This document shows positions 18,960 through 29,711 of a DNA stretch of 52,977 nt, one piece after another; the first letter of the stretch is position 1; every line of letters starts with the position of its first letter. The position numbers were made by a program, and so were the translations under genes. Source of the stretch: Leuconostoc falkenbergense (GTDB taxonomy: Bacteria > Bacillota > Bacilli > Lactobacillales > Lactobacillaceae); contig NZ_BMBS01000009.1 in the NCBI RefSeq assembly GCF_014634805.1, positions 1-52,977 of the forward strand. The letters are read 5' to 3'. The notes under the pieces are model-generated. The model was not told where the DNA came from. It saw nothing but the letters and a program-made list of their open reading frames with translations, and did not search any database.

Positions 18960-19958
18960 ATGGCAACGCCATCCCTTCCAACTATATGGGATTCTTTCCC
19001 AGAACTTAACGAACCATTACAAGCAGTATTAACCAAAATGTCAAACAGCTGGCAAATTGGTTTTTCAGAAATTGACAATGCCATTCGTTCACAATTAAAC
19101 GCCGGCAAACTTGTACGACCGGCTTTGACGCTCTTATTTTCTGAATTAACTGCACAACCTTACAACAAGAAAGCTATCGCTCTTGGTGCGAGTGTTGAAT
19201 TGTTACATCTCGCAACGTTAATTCATGATGATATTATTGACGAATCGAAACTTCGACGTGGTTTTGAAAGTATCCAATCACAATTTGGTAAAGACACCGC
19301 TGTTTATGCAGGTGATTATTTGTTGACGGGCATGTTTTCACTTTTGAGTGAAGCCGATGATACTGGCGCAGACAAACTTGCCTTAAGCGCACTTCAAGAT
19401 ATTTTGCTAGGGGAACTCACACAAAAACAGAATCGTTATCATACTGATGTTACATTCCCAAGCTATATTTCACAAATCAGTGGTAAAACTGCAGCACTAT
19501 TTAAGTTAAGCGTCATGTTCGGTATCAGTAGTGATCGTATAGAAGATCCCAAACTCAAACAAATCGTTCCTCAGATTGGTGAAACGCTTGGTATTGTCTT
19601 TCAACTATTAGATGATTACCTTGACTTTGAGGCATTATCAAAGAATTTAGCACTAGGCAAACCAATTGGGCAAGATATTAGGAATGGTATTTATACGGCA
19701 CCCATTTTATTCGCTCTAGAAGAAGTCACAATCCATGACGAACTAATCAGCCTTCTTGAACTTCGAGATGAGATTTCTGATGATCAACTTAATCGTGTGC
19801 ATACCATTGTAGATGAAAGTTCAGCAATGACCCGTCTTAATTCACTGTTAGTTAAGTATAACGATGAACTAAATCTATTGATAGATCAGTTACCGCAACA
19901 AAATATTAAGACCCAGATCGAACAATTAAGTAATATCTTGTTAAATCGTCAATATTGA
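18960..19958 (+). CDS. Polyprenyl diphosphate synthase (trans, heptaprenyl/nonaprenyl type)
   Basis: 332 residues of the trans-isoprenyl diphosphate synthase fold. The first aspartate-rich motif DDIID (90-94) and the second DDYLD (218-222) are intact, with GKLVRPAL before them. It elongates farnesyl diphosphate to the long side chain of menaquinone. The location after ndh supports a quinone role over undecaprenyl synthesis (which uses cis enzymes). Chain length cannot be read. The Shine-Dalgarno (AAGAG) is weak. Confidence 0.88.
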   Translation: MATPSLPTIWDSFPELNEPLQAVLTKMSNSWQIGFSEIDNAIRSQLNAGKLVRPALTLLFSELTAQPYNKKAIALGASVELLHLATLIHDDIIDESKLRRGFESIQSQFGKDTAVYAGDYLLTGMFSLLSEADDTGADKLALSALQDILLGELTQKQNRYHTDVTFPSYISQISGKTAALFKLSVMFGISSDRIEDPKLKQIVPQIGETLGIVFQLLDDYLDFEALSKNLALGKPIGQDIRNGIYTAPILFALEEVTIHDELISLLELRDEISDDQLNRVHTIVDESSAMTRLNSLLVKYNDELNLLIDQLPQQNIKTQIEQLSNILLNRQY

Positions 19959-19965
19959 TGAGTAC

Positions 19966-20005
19966 AAAAAACACTCGAAGTATCAAAATACTTCGAGTGT
20001 TTTTT
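19966..20005. terminator. Bidirectional terminator between convergent genes
   Basis: An 18-bp perfect stem with a CAAA loop and A6/T6 flanks on both sides. It ends both the plus-strand polyprenyl synthase and the minus-strand rplQ transcripts. Confidence 0.93.
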
Positions 20006-20016
20006 GTTACAATTGA

Positions 20017-20400
20017 TTAATCAACGAGCTCCAAGATGACCAATTGAGCGGCGTCGCCACGACGTTGGACAGTCTTGAGAATCCGTGTATAACCACCATT
20101 ACGTTCGGCAAAGCGAGGGGCAACATCATCAAAAAGCTTTTGCAAAGCTGATTGAACTTTAACATTGTCACCATCTTCGATAACATCTGCAACTTCGTTG
20201 CGGACAAAGGCAGCGGCTTGACGACGAGCATTCAAGTCACCACGCTTACCTAATGTAATCATCTTATCAGTTGTCTTACGTACTTCTTTGGCGCGAGCTT
20301 CTGTTGTCGTAATACGACCATTAATCAAAAGATCAGTAGTCAAGTCACGTAACATTGCCTTACGTTGTGAAGACGTACGACCCAGTTTACGATATGGCAT
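20017..20400 (-). CDS. rplQ: 50S ribosomal protein L17
   Basis: 127 residues opening [20 protein letters not shown], the L17 signature. Last gene of the ribosomal block, 37 nt after rpoA. In Bacillus-type genomes ecfA1 follows directly; here the convergent ndh pair intervenes. Confidence 0.98.
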   Translation of the reverse strand: MPYRKLGRTSSQRKAMLRDLTTDLLINGRITTTEARAKEVRKTTDKMITLGKRGDLNARRQAAAFVRNEVADVIEDGDNVKVQSALQKLFDDVAPRFAERNGGYTRILKTVQRRGDAAQLVILELVD

Positions 20401-20437
20401 TGGTGAATCCTCCTTTTTAGTAGTTTAAAGACATGTG

Positions 20438-21382
20438 TTAATCTTCCTTGCGGAATCCCAAGTTCATTTCTGTGAGCTTTTCTTGGATTTCGTCAAGTGA
20501 TTTCCGACCGAGATTACGCACTTTCATCATGTCGGCTTCAGTGCGATCTGTCAACTCCACGATGGTGTTGATACCGGCCCGTTTGAGACAATTATAAGAA
20601 CGAACAGACAAATCCAAATCTTCAATTGGTGCGGAATCAGATGCACTAACTGCAACTGGCTCTGCCTCAACCATAACGCTGGCTTCTGCAGCTACTGGTG
20701 AGATGTCCATAAACAAGTTCAAATGCTCTGCTAAGATTTTAGCACCTAAGCTGAGCGCATCACTAGGTTTGATGGAACCATTTGTCCAAATATCAAATGT
20801 GAGCTTATCATAATCGTCACGTGCACCAACACGCGTATTTTCTACTTGATAGTTAACACGTTCAATTGGTGTATAAATTGAATCAACCGCCAAAACACCG
20901 ATAGGCATTTCATCGCGCAATTTTTTGTTCTCATCGGCTGATGTATATCCACGACCTTTAACTGCCGTGACTGTCATATGCAATGACTTACCTGCTGCCA
21001 CAGTAGCGATATGCAAATCTGGATTAAGCACTTCAACATCTGCGCCACCCTGCAAATCTGCAGCTGTCACATCTGCTGGCCCTTGAACATCAATTTCAAG
21101 AGATCGCTCATCATCAGAATCAATCGCCAACACAACTTTCTTAAGATTTAAGATAATTTGTGTGACATCTTCAACTACGCCGTCCACAGTTGAAAACTCG
21201 TGAACTACGCCGTCAATCTGTACCGTGTTAACGGCTGCGCCTGGAAGCGAGGATAATAAGATACGACGCAAAGAGTTACCTAATGTCGTTCCATATCCTC
21301 GTTCAAGAGGCTCTATGACAAACTTGCCATAGCGGGCATCCTCTTCGATGTTATGAATATTTGGCTTTTCAAATTCAATCAT
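20438..21382 (-). CDS. rpoA: RNA polymerase alpha subunit
   Basis: 314 residues. The N-terminal dimerisation domain starts [10 protein letters not shown] with [19 protein letters not shown]. The C-terminal domain contains [17 protein letters not shown] and [11 protein letters not shown], which contact UP elements and activators. Confidence 0.98.
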   Translation of the reverse strand: MIEFEKPNIHNIEEDARYGKFVIEPLERGYGTTLGNSLRRILLSSLPGAAVNTVQIDGVVHEFSTVDGVVEDVTQIILNLKKVVLAIDSDDERSLEIDVQGPADVTAADLQGGADVEVLNPDLHIATVAAGKSLHMTVTAVKGRGYTSADENKKLRDEMPIGVLAVDSIYTPIERVNYQVENTRVGARDDYDKLTFDIWTNGSIKPSDALSLGAKILAEHLNLFMDISPVAAEASVMVEAEPVAVSASDSAPIEDLDLSVRSYNCLKRAGINTIVELTDRTEADMMKVRNLGRKSLDEIQEKLTEMNLGFRKED

Positions 21383-21429
21383 CTGTAAATTCTTACCCCT
21401 TCTTTCACAGCAAGAGCAATGAAATTCAA

Positions 21430-21816
21430 TTAAACACGACGACGCTTTGGTGGGCGTGATCCGTTGTGGGGAACTGGTGTCACATCTTTAATAGATGTTA
21501 CTTCCAAGCCCGCTGCTGCCAAAGCACGGATTGCTGATTCACGACCAGAACCTGGGCCTTTAACAGTTACTGCAACTGTGCGCATGTTCATTTCCATGGC
21601 ACCTTTTGCTGCAGCTTCTGCTGCCATTTGTGCAGCGAACGGTGTCGACTTACGACTTCCTTTGAAGCCAAGTGCACCAGCAGATGACCAAGCAACTGCG
21701 TTACCTTGAACATCTGTAATCATGACGATGGTGTTGTTGAATGTTGAATGGATGTGAGCCACACCAGATTCAATATTCTTCTTTACACGACGCTTACGCG
21801 TTGTACGACCTGCCAT
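21430..21816 (-). CDS. rpsK: 30S ribosomal protein S11
   Basis: 128 residues with [18 protein letters not shown] and the basic C-terminus [10 protein letters not shown]. The 128-nt gap after rpsM is the largest inside the alpha operon and contains a CGCAAC/GTTGCG hairpin and a GGTTAA/TTAACC hairpin. Confidence 0.98.
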   Translation of the reverse strand: MAGRTTRKRRVKKNIESGVAHIHSTFNNTIVMITDVQGNAVAWSSAGALGFKGSRKSTPFAAQMAAEAAAKGAMEMNMRTVAVTVKGPGSGRESAIRALAAAGLEVTSIKDVTPVPHNGSRPPKRRRV

Positions 21817-21944
21817 TTGTTTGCCTCCTTTTCAATACTTTATATATAATTTCTCGGGTTAACAAATATATTAACCAACATTACGCAACTATGGTTGCGA
21901 TAATCATGTGCCGTATCGATGAGGATACAACCAGAAAAAGTGAA

Positions 21945-22316
21945 TTACTTTTTCTTACCAGCAATTGCTTTAGCTGGGCCTTTACGTGTACGAGCGTTGT
22001 TTTTCGTGTTTTGTCCACGAACTGGCAAGCCCTTACGATGACGAATGCCACGGTACGAAGCGATTTCTTGCAACGATTTGATATCAAGTGATACCTTACG
22101 ACGCAAGTCACCTTCAAGTTGCAAGTTCAACTTGTCAACTGTTGCACGGATAGCGTCTTCTTGGTCTGATGTCAAATCGCGAACGCGAACGTCTTCAGAC
22201 ACACCAGCTTCAGCCAAAACCTTTTGTGCAGTAGTATTACCGATTCCGTAGATGTATGTTAAGCCAATGACAATTCGCTTGTCACGTGGCAAATCAATAC
22301 CTGCAATACGAGCCAT
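21945..22316 (-). CDS. rpsM: 30S ribosomal protein S13
   Basis: 123 residues beginning [14 protein letters not shown], with [13 protein letters not shown] and the NNARTRKG segment that contacts A- and P-site tRNA. Follows rpmJ by 73 nt. Confidence 0.98.
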   Translation of the reverse strand: MARIAGIDLPRDKRIVIGLTYIYGIGNTTAQKVLAEAGVSEDVRVRDLTSDQEDAIRATVDKLNLQLEGDLRRKVSLDIKSLQEIASYRGIRHRKGLPVRGQNTKNNARTRKGPAKAIAGKKK

Positions 22317-22389
22317 AACAATTTACCTCCTTTAGTATTTTGAAAACGACAATTATGTCCTTATTCAATCAATAATTAATGCGTGGTAA

Positions 22390-22509
22390 TTACTTACCAG
22401 CGCGTTGCTTATGCTTTGGGTTAGCAGAGCAGATGATCATTGTGCGACCATTGCGCTTGATAACGCGGCAAGCATCACACATCTTTTTAACTGATGGGCG
22501 TACTTTCAT
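22390..22509 (-). CDS. rpmJ: 50S ribosomal protein L36
   Basis: 39 residues beginning [12 protein letters not shown]. The zinc-ribbon ligands Cys11, Cys14 and Cys27 plus a C-terminal His make it the zinc-binding (C+) form. It is one or two residues longer than most L36. Lies 45 nt after infA. Confidence 0.96.
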   Translation of the reverse strand: MKVRPSVKKMCDACRVIKRNGRTMIICSANPKHKQRAGK

Positions 22510-22554
22510 AATCTATTCCTCCTATTCGGTTAACTGATTATTCCAAATCTTTCC

Positions 22555-22770
22555 TTATCGGAAACGATAAGTAATACGACCCTTAGTTAAGTCGTATGGT
22601 GACATTTCAACAGTGACGCGATCACCCGGCAATATTCTGATAAAATTCTTACGAATTTTTCCAGAAACATGTGCCAAAATCACAGCACCATTTTCGAGTT
22701 CTACTTGGAACATCGCATTTGGTAAAGTTTCTTTCACTTTACCTTCAATTTCAATGACATCATTGGCCAC
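22555..22770 (-). CDS. infA: Translation initiation factor IF-1
   Basis: 71-residue OB fold ([12 protein letters not shown], then [16 protein letters not shown]) that sits in the A site during initiation. The start codon is GTG, with AGGAGG 8 nt upstream. It has its own promoter, so infA-rpmJ-rpsM-rpsK-rpoA-rplQ can be transcribed apart from the upstream spc genes. Confidence 0.97.
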   Translation of the reverse strand: MANDVIEIEGKVKETLPNAMFQVELENGAVILAHVSGKIRKNFIRILPGDRVTVEMSPYDLTKGRITYRFR

Positions 22771-22829
22771 GCACTCAACCTCCTGTGCTTATCATGTTCT
22801 ACATTGTTGATAAGTGCTTAACCTATCAA

Positions 22830-22858
22830 ATTATACCAGAAATAATGGTATTTCTCAA
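22830..22858 (-). promoter_or_regulatory. Internal promoter before infA (alpha operon)
   Basis: -35 TTGAGA (22853-22858), 17-nt spacer and perfect -10 TATAAT (22830-22835) in the 103-nt adk-infA gap. Confidence 0.88.
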
Positions 22859-22873
22859 TGACATTTTAGATAA

Positions 22874-23437
22874 TTAATCCAAATTATCTAAAACTTCCTT
22901 AACATCACGATACACGTCAGCAAGTTGGCGACCGCCATCGATGGTGTGCAAAACACCAGCACGTTGGTAATAATCTACCAAAGGCAAGTTAGCCGCTTTA
23001 TTAACGGCTAAGCGGTTATCAATTACCTCGGGCGTATCATCTGCGCGTCCGCGTCCCAAAAGACGTTGACGCAATAATGAGTCGGAAACTTCAAAGTATA
23101 ATGTTGCAGAAACAGACTTATTGTTATTAGACAGATAGCTATCCAAAAATTCAGCCTGTGCTTCATTACGAGGATATCCGTCAAGCATAAAGCCGGCTTC
23201 AACATCACTTTGATTTAAACGGTCAGCAACCATAGCGTTAGTAATTTCATCGGGAACTAAGTCACCAGCATCCATGAACTCACGAGCTTTTTGACCTAAT
23301 TCTGTGTTGTTGGCCAAATTAGCACGGAAAATATCTCCAGTACTAATGTGAACCACAGGATAGTCCTTCACGATGAAGTCTGCCTGTGTACCTTTTCCGG
23401 CACCAGGTAATCCCAATAAAATCAAATTCTTAGCCAT
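22874..23437 (-). CDS. adk: Adenylate kinase, short form
   Basis: Interconverts ATP plus AMP and 2 ADP. P-loop GLPGAGKGT (8-16), AMP-binding STGDIFR and GYPRNEAQA are intact. Only 187 residues, against about 215 for Bacillus Adk: the LID is cut to a short [16 protein letters not shown] loop, with no zinc-ligand cysteines. Overlaps the end of secY by 8 nt. Confidence 0.97.
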   Translation of the reverse strand: MAKNLILLGLPGAGKGTQADFIVKDYPVVHISTGDIFRANLANNTELGQKAREFMDAGDLVPDEITNAMVADRLNQSDVEAGFMLDGYPRNEAQAEFLDSYLSNNNKSVSATLYFEVSDSLLRQRLLGRGRADDTPEVIDNRLAVNKAANLPLVDYYQRAGVLHTIDGGRQLADVYRDVKEVLDNLD

Positions 23438-24764
23438 TGATTGCCTCCCGAGCTGCTAATTGATCTTTTGTAATAAAGCCAACATAATTTTTTTTCTGCA
23501 TTAAACCATCGATTTGACGAATTAAGTCCAAGGCAACACCTATTGAAATCAACAGGCTTGTGCCACCTAAACCGATTTTTTCGTTCAATCCCCACACATC
23601 CGATGCGATCAATGGTACTAATGCAACAACACCTAAGAAAATTGAGCCGACAAAGCTCAGATTTAATAGGAGTTTTGAGACAAAAGCTTTCGTTTGATCA
23701 CCAGGACGCACACCAACAATGTAAGCCCCTTGTTTCTGTAAGTTTTCAGCTAACTTTTCAGGGTTAACTTGAACAAATGCGTAAAAATAAGTGAAAATAA
23801 CAATTAATACAGTGTAAAGTATCGCCCCTGGTAATGTTGTCATGCTAAATATTTGTTGCATAACTTGATACCATTGAGCAGAAGCATATTTATCCTGAAA
23901 GGCCAACAACACTGTTTGCGGCGTGCTAATAAATGATGAGGCAAAGATGACAGGAATAACACCTGAAACATTGACTTTCAAAGGTAAATACGCTTCACTA
24001 CCATACGAAGTAGCCGAACGTGTGTACTGCATTTGCAAACGGCGGGTTCCTTCATATGACCAAGTTGTAAACGCAACAACCAAAATCATTGCTACTAACA
24101 ACACAATCATGAACACCCAACCATTTAACAGCTCACCATTACCAGCTTGTAAAATATTTTCTTTGAAAATTTCATACAAACCTTCTGGTGCTTGTGCGAT
24201 AATACCTGCAAAAATAATCATAGAAACACCGTTTCCAAGACCTTTTTCAGTGATCATCTCACCCAGCCACATCGCAAAAAACGTTCCAATTGTCATGACC
24301 GAACCGATCACAATAAAAGACATCACGTTATTTGTTTGACTAACTAATCCATAAGAAGACAGTGAATTAAATCCTGCTGTAATACCTACGGATTGAACAA
24401 AAGCAAGCACAAGTGTCAACCAACGTGTGGCGTTGTTCAACTTTCGCCGACCAACTTCACCTTGCTTACTCCATTCGACAAAGCGAGGCACGATATCTAA
24501 TTGCAAAAGTTGCACAACAATTTGTGCCGTCACGTATGGTGAAACACCCATAGCAAACAATGAGTAATTCATCAAGCCGCCACCAGAAAAGATGTTCAAA
24601 ATGTTCATCAATCCTGAGTTGGCCATATCAGACATAGCAGCAGGGTTAACCCCTGGCACAGTGATGTGTGTTCCAATTCTGTATACAAACAAAATCAAAA
24701 ATGTCCATCCCAGCTTTTTGCGTATGTCTTTTTCACGTACTGCATTAAATAACGTGCTAAGCAT
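23430..24764 (-). CDS. secY: Preprotein translocase channel subunit SecY
   Basis: 444 residues with ten predicted membrane helices. The N-terminal amphipathic region ([20 protein letters not shown]) and the plug region ([15 protein letters not shown]) are recognisable. Forms the export pore with SecE and SecG, driven by the SecA encoded at 47.3-49.7 kb. Start shares one base with the rplO stop. Confidence 0.97.
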   Translation of the reverse strand: MLSTLFNAVREKDIRKKLGWTFLILFVYRIGTHITVPGVNPAAMSDMANSGLMNILNIFSGGGLMNYSLFAMGVSPYVTAQIVVQLLQLDIVPRFVEWSKQGEVGRRKLNNATRWLTLVLAFVQSVGITAGFNSLSSYGLVSQTNNVMSFIVIGSVMTIGTFFAMWLGEMITEKGLGNGVSMIIFAGIIAQAPEGLYEIFKENILQAGNGELLNGWVFMIVLLVAMILVVAFTTWSYEGTRRLQMQYTRSATSYGSEAYLPLKVNVSGVIPVIFASSFISTPQTVLLAFQDKYASAQWYQVMQQIFSMTTLPGAILYTVLIVIFTYFYAFVQVNPEKLAENLQKQGAYIVGVRPGDQTKAFVSKLLLNLSFVGSIFLGVVALVPLIASDVWGLNEKIGLGGTSLLISIGVALDLIRQIDGLMQKKNYVGFITKDQLAAREAING

Positions 24765-25198
24765 TAAAGTACCTCAGTTGACCCACCGGCTTGTTCAATA
24801 GCAGCAACAGCTGCTGCTGAAAACTTATGTGCCTTCACAGTCAACTTCTTTTCAAGTTGACCTACAGCCAAAATCTTAATACCTGACTTTTGATTTTTAA
24901 CAATACCGTTTTCAATCAAAAGCGCTGGTGTAATTTCTGTGCCATCATCAAAGCTGTTTAACTTATCTAAGTTAACAACTGCAAATTCCTTACGTGAAAT
25001 GTTAGTAAATCCACGTTTTGGAATACGACGGTACAAAGGCATTTGACCACCTTCAAAACCCAAACGCACTTTTCCACGAGCCTTTTGACCCTTTTGACCA
25101 CGTCCGGATGTCTTACCGTTTCCAGATGATGTACCACGACCAACACGGTTACGCACGTGACGTGAACCAGCAGCTGGTTGTAATTCGTTCAAATTCAT
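24764..25198 (-). CDS. rplO: 50S ribosomal protein L15
   Basis: 144 residues, with the glycine- and arginine-rich N-terminus ([19 protein letters not shown]) that threads into 23S rRNA. Follows rpmD by 29 nt and couples to secY. Confidence 0.98.
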   Translation of the reverse strand: MNLNELQPAAGSRHVRNRVGRGTSSGNGKTSGRGQKGQKARGKVRLGFEGGQMPLYRRIPKRGFTNISRKEFAVVNLDKLNSFDDGTEITPALLIENGIVKNQKSGIKILAVGQLEKKLTVKAHKFSAAAVAAIEQAGGSTEVL

Positions 25199-25227
25199 CT
25201 TTCGGTACCTCCTATTTTAATGTGTAA

Positions 25228-25410
25228 TTACTTAACTTCTTCAACGTTAACTAAGTGAGCAATATGGAAAATTGCACCACGTGTAGCTTCGTTATCAGGC
25301 TTCACCACTGAACTAGATACGCGGCCAAGTCCAAGAGACTTAACAATCGCGCGTTGCTTAGGTAAGCGATGAACCGCACTCTTAATCAAAGTGATTTTCA
25401 AATCTGCCAT
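25228..25410 (-). CDS. rpmD: 50S ribosomal protein L30
   Basis: 60 residues, beginning [20 protein letters not shown]. Full length for bacterial L30; 11 nt after rpsE. Confidence 0.97.
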   Translation of the reverse strand: MADLKITLIKSAVHRLPKQRAIVKSLGLGRVSSSVVKPDNEATRGAIFHIAHLVNVEEVK

Positions 25411-25421
25411 TTTATCGCTCC

Positions 25422-25928
25422 TTATTCAGCTAAGTGTTCCAAAGAAACACCACGCAACTTAGCAACTTCTTCGGCATCTTTCAAGCTTGTTAGCGCATCG
25501 AAAGTTGCACGAATAACGTTAACTGGTGTTGATGAACCAAGTGACTTAGCAGTCACATCAGCAATACCTGCAAGTTCCATAACAGAACGTGCGGCACCAC
25601 CGGCAGCAACACCAGATCCTTCTTCGGCTGGCTTGACCAAAATCTTACCACCGCCCCATTCGCCAAGGACTTCATGAGGAATAGTTGTAGCAACTGTTGG
25701 CACAGTGATCAACTTACGCTTAGCATCTTCAATAGCCTTGCGGATAGCTTCAGGAACTTCTTGTGCTTTACCAGTACCAAAACCAACGTGTCCTTGCTTG
25801 TCACCAACGACAACCAACGCTGCAAAACGCAAGCGACGACCACCCTTAACAACCTTTGTGACACGGTTAATAGCAACCACGTTCTCTTCTAATTCACCAA
25901 GTGACTTAGGATTAACGAATTCAACCAT
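25422..25928 (-). CDS. rpsE: 30S ribosomal protein S5
   Basis: 168 residues. N-terminal dsRNA-binding-like domain ([22 protein letters not shown]) and C-terminal domain ([16 protein letters not shown]). Contributes to decoding accuracy at the mRNA entrance. Confidence 0.98.
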   Translation of the reverse strand: MVEFVNPKSLGELEENVVAINRVTKVVKGGRRLRFAALVVVGDKQGHVGFGTGKAQEVPEAIRKAIEDAKRKLITVPTVATTIPHEVLGEWGGGKILVKPAEEGSGVAAGGAARSVMELAGIADVTAKSLGSSTPVNVIRATFDALTSLKDAEEVAKLRGVSLEHLAE

Positions 25929-25946
25929 TTTAATATTCCTCCTTCC

Positions 25947-26300
25947 TTAGAACTTCAAACCGTTTTCACGGGCTGATTCTGCTAGTGCTTGAACACGTCC
26001 ATGATAAACGTAACCACCACGATCAAAGACAACTTCTTCAACCTTTGCGGCTTTACCACGTGCGGCGATCAATTCACCAACTTTAACTGCTTGTTCAGTC
26101 TTTGATCCCGTTACTTCGGCATCATGACTTGAGGCACTTGCTAGCGTTACACCCGCTACGTCATCAATTAATTGAGCGTAGATGTTTGCATTAGAACGGA
26201 AAACGTTCAAACGTGGGCGAGCAGCAGTACCAGAGATTTTTCCACGTACACGCTTGTGGCGCTTTACGCGAAGCTTATTCTTATCTGGTTTTGAAATCAT
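25947..26300 (-). CDS. rplR: 50S ribosomal protein L18
   Basis: 117 residues that bind 5S rRNA; KHIYAQ-type strand seen as [11 protein letters not shown] and the C-terminal [16 protein letters not shown]. An 80-nt gap separates it from rplF. Confidence 0.97.
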   Translation of the reverse strand: MISKPDKNKLRVKRHKRVRGKISGTAARPRLNVFRSNANIYAQLIDDVAGVTLASASSHDAEVTGSKTEQAVKVGELIAARGKAAKVEEVVFDRGGYVYHGRVQALAESARENGLKF

Positions 26301-26380
26301 AGCTGTGCTTTCCTTTTCTTATGGCTTATGCCATTTTAAAATATTTTTTTAACAGAACTTGTACTACTAGCAGTAAATAC

Positions 26381-26917
26381 TTACTTACCAGTCTTACCTT
26401 CCTTACGACGAACAACTTCACCTTCGTAACGAATACCTTTACCTTTATAAGGTTCTGGTGAACGAACGGCACGAATTTCAGCTGCTAAATCGCCGACTTT
26501 TTGTTTTGAAATACCTGAAATTTTAATTGTCAAAGCATCTGGTACTTCAACAGTTAACGCTTCACGATCTTCAAAGACAACTGGGTGAGAATAACCAACA
26601 CTCAAAGTCAACTTTGAACCTGACTTTGCGGCACGGTAACCAACACCAACAAGCTTCAATGTTTTTGTGAAACCTTCAGATACACCTTCGACCATGTTTG
26701 CAACGTTGGCACGTGTAGTACCATGCAAAGCTTTAGTCTTGTTGTCGTCACTTTCACGTGTGAAAGAAACTTCAGTTCCTTCAACATTCATCGTGATTGC
26801 TGAAACGATTTCACGTGACAATTCACCCTTAGGCCCTTTAACTGTGACAACTGCACCTTCTTGAGATACAGTCACATCAGCAGGCAATGTGATTGTTTTA
26901 TTTCCAATACGGCTCAT
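26381..26917 (-). CDS. rplF: 50S ribosomal protein L6
   Basis: 178 residues starting MSRIGNKTI, with two tandem L6 domains and the C-terminal [14 protein letters not shown] signature near the factor-binding stalk base. Confidence 0.98.
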   Translation of the reverse strand: MSRIGNKTITLPADVTVSQEGAVVTVKGPKGELSREIVSAITMNVEGTEVSFTRESDDNKTKALHGTTRANVANMVEGVSEGFTKTLKLVGVGYRAAKSGSKLTLSVGYSHPVVFEDREALTVEVPDALTIKISGISKQKVGDLAAEIRAVRSPEPYKGKGIRYEGEVVRRKEGKTGK

Positions 26918-26941
26918 GGTAAGTCTCCTTTCTTAGATATA

Positions 26942-27340
26942 TTACCAAACGTAGGCGAGCACTTCGCCACCAACTTGCTTTGAACGAGCTTCTTTGTCAG
27001 TAATCACACCGGCAGAAGTTGAGATAATAGCAATTCCCAAACCATTCAAAACTTTTGGCAAGTCTTCAGCCTTGGCATACTTACGCAAACCAGGCTTTGA
27101 GATACGCTTAATACCAGTAATCACACGATTACGGTCTTCTCCGTACTTGAGAAATACACGGATAACACCTTGCTTGTTATCATCAATATACTCCACATCG
27201 CGGATGAAACCTTCTGATTTCAAGATTTCAGCGATACTCTTTTTAATTTTTGATGCTGGAATTTCCACAACTTCGTGATGCGCCAAATTGGCGTTACGAA
27301 TGCGTGTCAATAAATCAGCAATTGGATCAGTCATAGACAT
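26942..27340 (-). CDS. rpsH: 30S ribosomal protein S8
   Basis: 132 residues beginning [17 protein letters not shown], with C-terminal [13 protein letters not shown]. The ATG at 27340 has AAAGGAGG about 10 nt upstream; the family-typical MTDP start is two codons later. rpsN does not precede it as usual; the 133-nt spacer holds a large hairpin instead. Confidence 0.98.
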   Translation of the reverse strand: MSMTDPIADLLTRIRNANLAHHEVVEIPASKIKKSIAEILKSEGFIRDVEYIDDNKQGVIRVFLKYGEDRNRVITGIKRISKPGLRKYAKAEDLPKVLNGLGIAIISTSAGVITDKEARSKQVGGEVLAYVW

Positions 27341-27383
27341 CTATCGATATCCTCCTTTAAATTTTGAACGTAATCATGCAAAA

Positions 27384-27440
27384 TGACACGCTCTTAACTA
27401 TTATAGACTATTTTAGTCGATAACAGTTAAAAACGCGTCA
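27384..27440 (-). repeat. 57-nt near-perfect hairpin between rplE and rpsH
   Basis: The arms pair over 27 positions with one mismatch (several G-T wobbles) and a 3-nt loop, starting TGACGCG and ending CGTGTCA on the minus strand. It is followed by only TTTT, so at most a weak terminator. The stem contains TATAAT but no good -35. The position is exactly where Firmicutes carry rpsN. It could be an RNase III site, an attenuator, or a small mobile-repeat footprint. Confidence 0.85.
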
Positions 27441-27473
27441 CTCATTTAGAGTAACAACATTTTTATTCACTAA

Positions 27474-28016
27474 TTACTTAGTAAATGGCATTCCCAATTG
27501 TGTTAACAACTCACGACCTTCTTCGTCGTTTTGAGCAGTTGTAACAATAACAATGTCCAATCCGCGAACACGGTTAACCTTGTCAAAATCGATTTCTGGG
27601 AAAATCAATTGTTCACGAATGCCCAAAGTGTAGTTACCACGGCCATCAAAAGCCTTTGATGATACACCACGGAAATCACGAACACGAGGCAATGAAATGT
27701 TGATCAACTTGTCTAAGAAGTCATACATACGTTCACCACGTAGTGTTACCTTAGTTCCGATTGACATACCTTCACGCAAACGGAAACCAGCGATTGACTT
27801 CTTTGCCTTTGTGATAACTGGTTGTTGACCAGCAATCAACTTCAATTCTTCAACCGCTTCATCCAAGTTCTTTGAGTTTGAAACTGCATCACCAACACCC
27901 ATGTTCAAGACGATCTTGTCAATCTTTGGGGCTTGCATTGATGATTTGAAGTTAAACTTTTCGATCAAAGCAGGTTGAACTTCATTAACATATTTTTCTT
28001 TTAAAGCGTTAGCCAT
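27474..28016 (-). CDS. rplE: 50S ribosomal protein L5
   Basis: 180 residues with [11 protein letters not shown] and the C-terminal [15 protein letters not shown] signature. Part of the 5S rRNA-L5-L18 particle. Ends 133 nt before rpsH. Confidence 0.98.
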   Translation of the reverse strand: MANALKEKYVNEVQPALIEKFNFKSSMQAPKIDKIVLNMGVGDAVSNSKNLDEAVEELKLIAGQQPVITKAKKSIAGFRLREGMSIGTKVTLRGERMYDFLDKLINISLPRVRDFRGVSSKAFDGRGNYTLGIREQLIFPEIDFDKVNRVRGLDIVIVTTAQNDEEGRELLTQLGMPFTK

Positions 28017-28039
28017 GAAAATGATTTCACCTTTCGATA

Positions 28040-28348
28040 TTAGCCTAGTACGTTACCAGACTTTTTAGATACGCGAACTTTCTTGCCATCTTCCACTTTG
28101 AATCCAACGCGCGTTGGTTCGTTAGTTGAAGGGTCAAGCAATTGCACGTTAGAAACATGGATAGGTGCTTCGATATCGATAACACCACCTTGTGGATATT
28201 CGTTAGAAGGCTTTTGATGCTTCTTAACGATGTTCACGCCTTCGACAACGACGCGATCTTTTCCAGCAACAGTCTTAGTGATTGTGCCTTCTTTTCCCTT
28301 GTCTTTGCCGGCAATGACGCGAACCTTATCACCTGTTTTTACAAACAT
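28040..28348 (-). CDS. rplX: 50S ribosomal protein L24
   Basis: 102 residues with the KOW motif [18 protein letters not shown] at the N-terminus; an assembly-initiator protein at the tunnel exit. Confidence 0.98.
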   Translation of the reverse strand: MFVKTGDKVRVIAGKDKGKEGTITKTVAGKDRVVVEGVNIVKKHQKPSNEYPQGGVIDIEAPIHVSNVQLLDPSTNEPTRVGFKVEDGKKVRVSKKSGNVLG

Positions 28349-28371
28349 GATTTGGCTCCTCCTTGTCAGTA

Positions 28372-28740
28372 TTAGAGCACTTCTGGTGCCAATGAAACAA
28401 TACGCATGTAGTCGTTGTCACGTAATTCACGTGCAACTGGACCAAAAATACGCGTACCAACTGGTGATTTGTCGTCCTTCACGATAACAGCGGCATTTTC
28501 ATCAAAATTAATGTATGAGCCATCTGCACGACGAACGTCAGATACAGTACGAACGATAACAGCCTTAACGACGTCACCCTTCTTTACGTTACCACCAGGG
28601 ATAGCTTGCTTAACTGTTGCAACGATCATGTCGCCAACACCTGCAAACTTACGGCCTGAACCACCGAGCACTTTAATCGTCAAGATTTCACGTGCGCCAG
28701 AGTTATCAGCCACTTTTAAACGACTCTCTTGTTGAATCAT
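28372..28740 (-). CDS. rplN: 50S ribosomal protein L14
   Basis: 122 residues beginning [19 protein letters not shown], the L14 signature; lies at the subunit interface. 23 nt before rplX. Confidence 0.98.
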   Translation of the reverse strand: MIQQESRLKVADNSGAREILTIKVLGGSGRKFAGVGDMIVATVKQAIPGGNVKKGDVVKAVIVRTVSDVRRADGSYINFDENAAVIVKDDKSPVGTRIFGPVARELRDNDYMRIVSLAPEVL

Positions 28741-28788
28741 GGTTCTTCCTCCTTGTTAGCAATTAATTACGACGTTTTGGGTCGAACA

Positions 28789-29055
28789 TTAAAGAATAAC
28801 AGCCTCTTCAACGATCTTAACCAAACGGAAGTGCTTAGTTGCAGACAAAGGACGTGTTTCCATGATTTGAACAATATCGCCCTGCTTGGCACTATTGTTT
28901 TCATCATGGGCCTTGAACTTCTTTGTGTACTTGACACGCTTACCGTAGACGGCGTGTGTTAAATAAGTATCAACAGCGACAGTAATTGTCTTGTCCATCT
29001 TATCTGAAACAACGCGTCCTTGATAAACTTTACGAGTATTACGTTCTTCACTCAT
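28789..29055 (-). CDS. rpsQ: 30S ribosomal protein S17
   Basis: 88-residue OB-fold protein with [16 protein letters not shown] and the [20 protein letters not shown] signature. Confidence 0.97.
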   Translation of the reverse strand: MSEERNTRKVYQGRVVSDKMDKTITVAVDTYLTHAVYGKRVKYTKKFKAHDENNSAKQGDIVQIMETRPLSATKHFRLVKIVEEAVIL

Positions 29056-29077
29056 TTTTCAGCTTCTTCCTTTCGTC

Positions 29078-29284
29078 TTATTTGTTGGCGTTTGCCAATT
29101 CTTGTGCACGAATAACTGTCTTAACTCGTGCAATGTCCTTACGAACTTGTGCGATACGCGCCGTGTTTTCCAACTGACCAGTAGCCAATTGGAAACGAAG
29201 GTTGAACAATTCTTCCTTGAATTCGGCTTCGCGCTTTTGCAAATCCGCAAGTGACAATTCTTTCAATTCACTTGCTTTAGCCAT
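29078..29284 (-). CDS. rpmC: 50S ribosomal protein L29
   Basis: 68-residue helical hairpin with [22 protein letters not shown], next to the tunnel exit. Start shares one base with the rplP stop. Confidence 0.97.
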   Translation of the reverse strand: MAKASELKELSLADLQKREAEFKEELFNLRFQLATGQLENTARIAQVRKDIARVKTVIRAQELANANK

Positions 29285-29697
29285 TATTCAGCCTCCCGAG
29301 CAATAATCTTCGTACGTACAGGCAACTTATGTTGTGCCAAACGCAATGCTTCACGTGCAGTTGCTTCAGGAACACCTGCCACTTCAAACATTACCTTGCC
29401 ACGCTTAACAGGTTCAACCCATCCTTCGGGAGCACCCTTACCATTACCCATTCGAACACCAACACCTTTTGATGTATATGACTTGTGAGGGAAGATTTTA
29501 ATCCAAACCTTACCACCACGCTTCATATAACGTGTCATTGCAATACGAGCAGCTTCAATTTGACGGTTAGTGATCCAGCTTGATGTTGTTGCTTGCAAGC
29601 CAAAGTCACCAAATGTCACCGTCTTGCCACCTTTAGCTTCGCCACGCATGTGACCACGGTGTACACGACGGAATTTAACACGCTTTGGTACTAACAT
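29284..29697 (-). CDS. rplP: 50S ribosomal protein L16
   Basis: 137 residues beginning [15 protein letters not shown], with the conserved [18 protein letters not shown] segment near the A-site tRNA. Confidence 0.98.
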   Translation of the reverse strand: MLVPKRVKFRRVHRGHMRGEAKGGKTVTFGDFGLQATTSSWITNRQIEAARIAMTRYMKRGGKVWIKIFPHKSYTSKGVGVRMGNGKGAPEGWVEPVKRGKVMFEVAGVPEATAREALRLAQHKLPVRTKIIAREAE

Positions 29698-29711
29698 GTT
29701 TGCTTCCCTCC

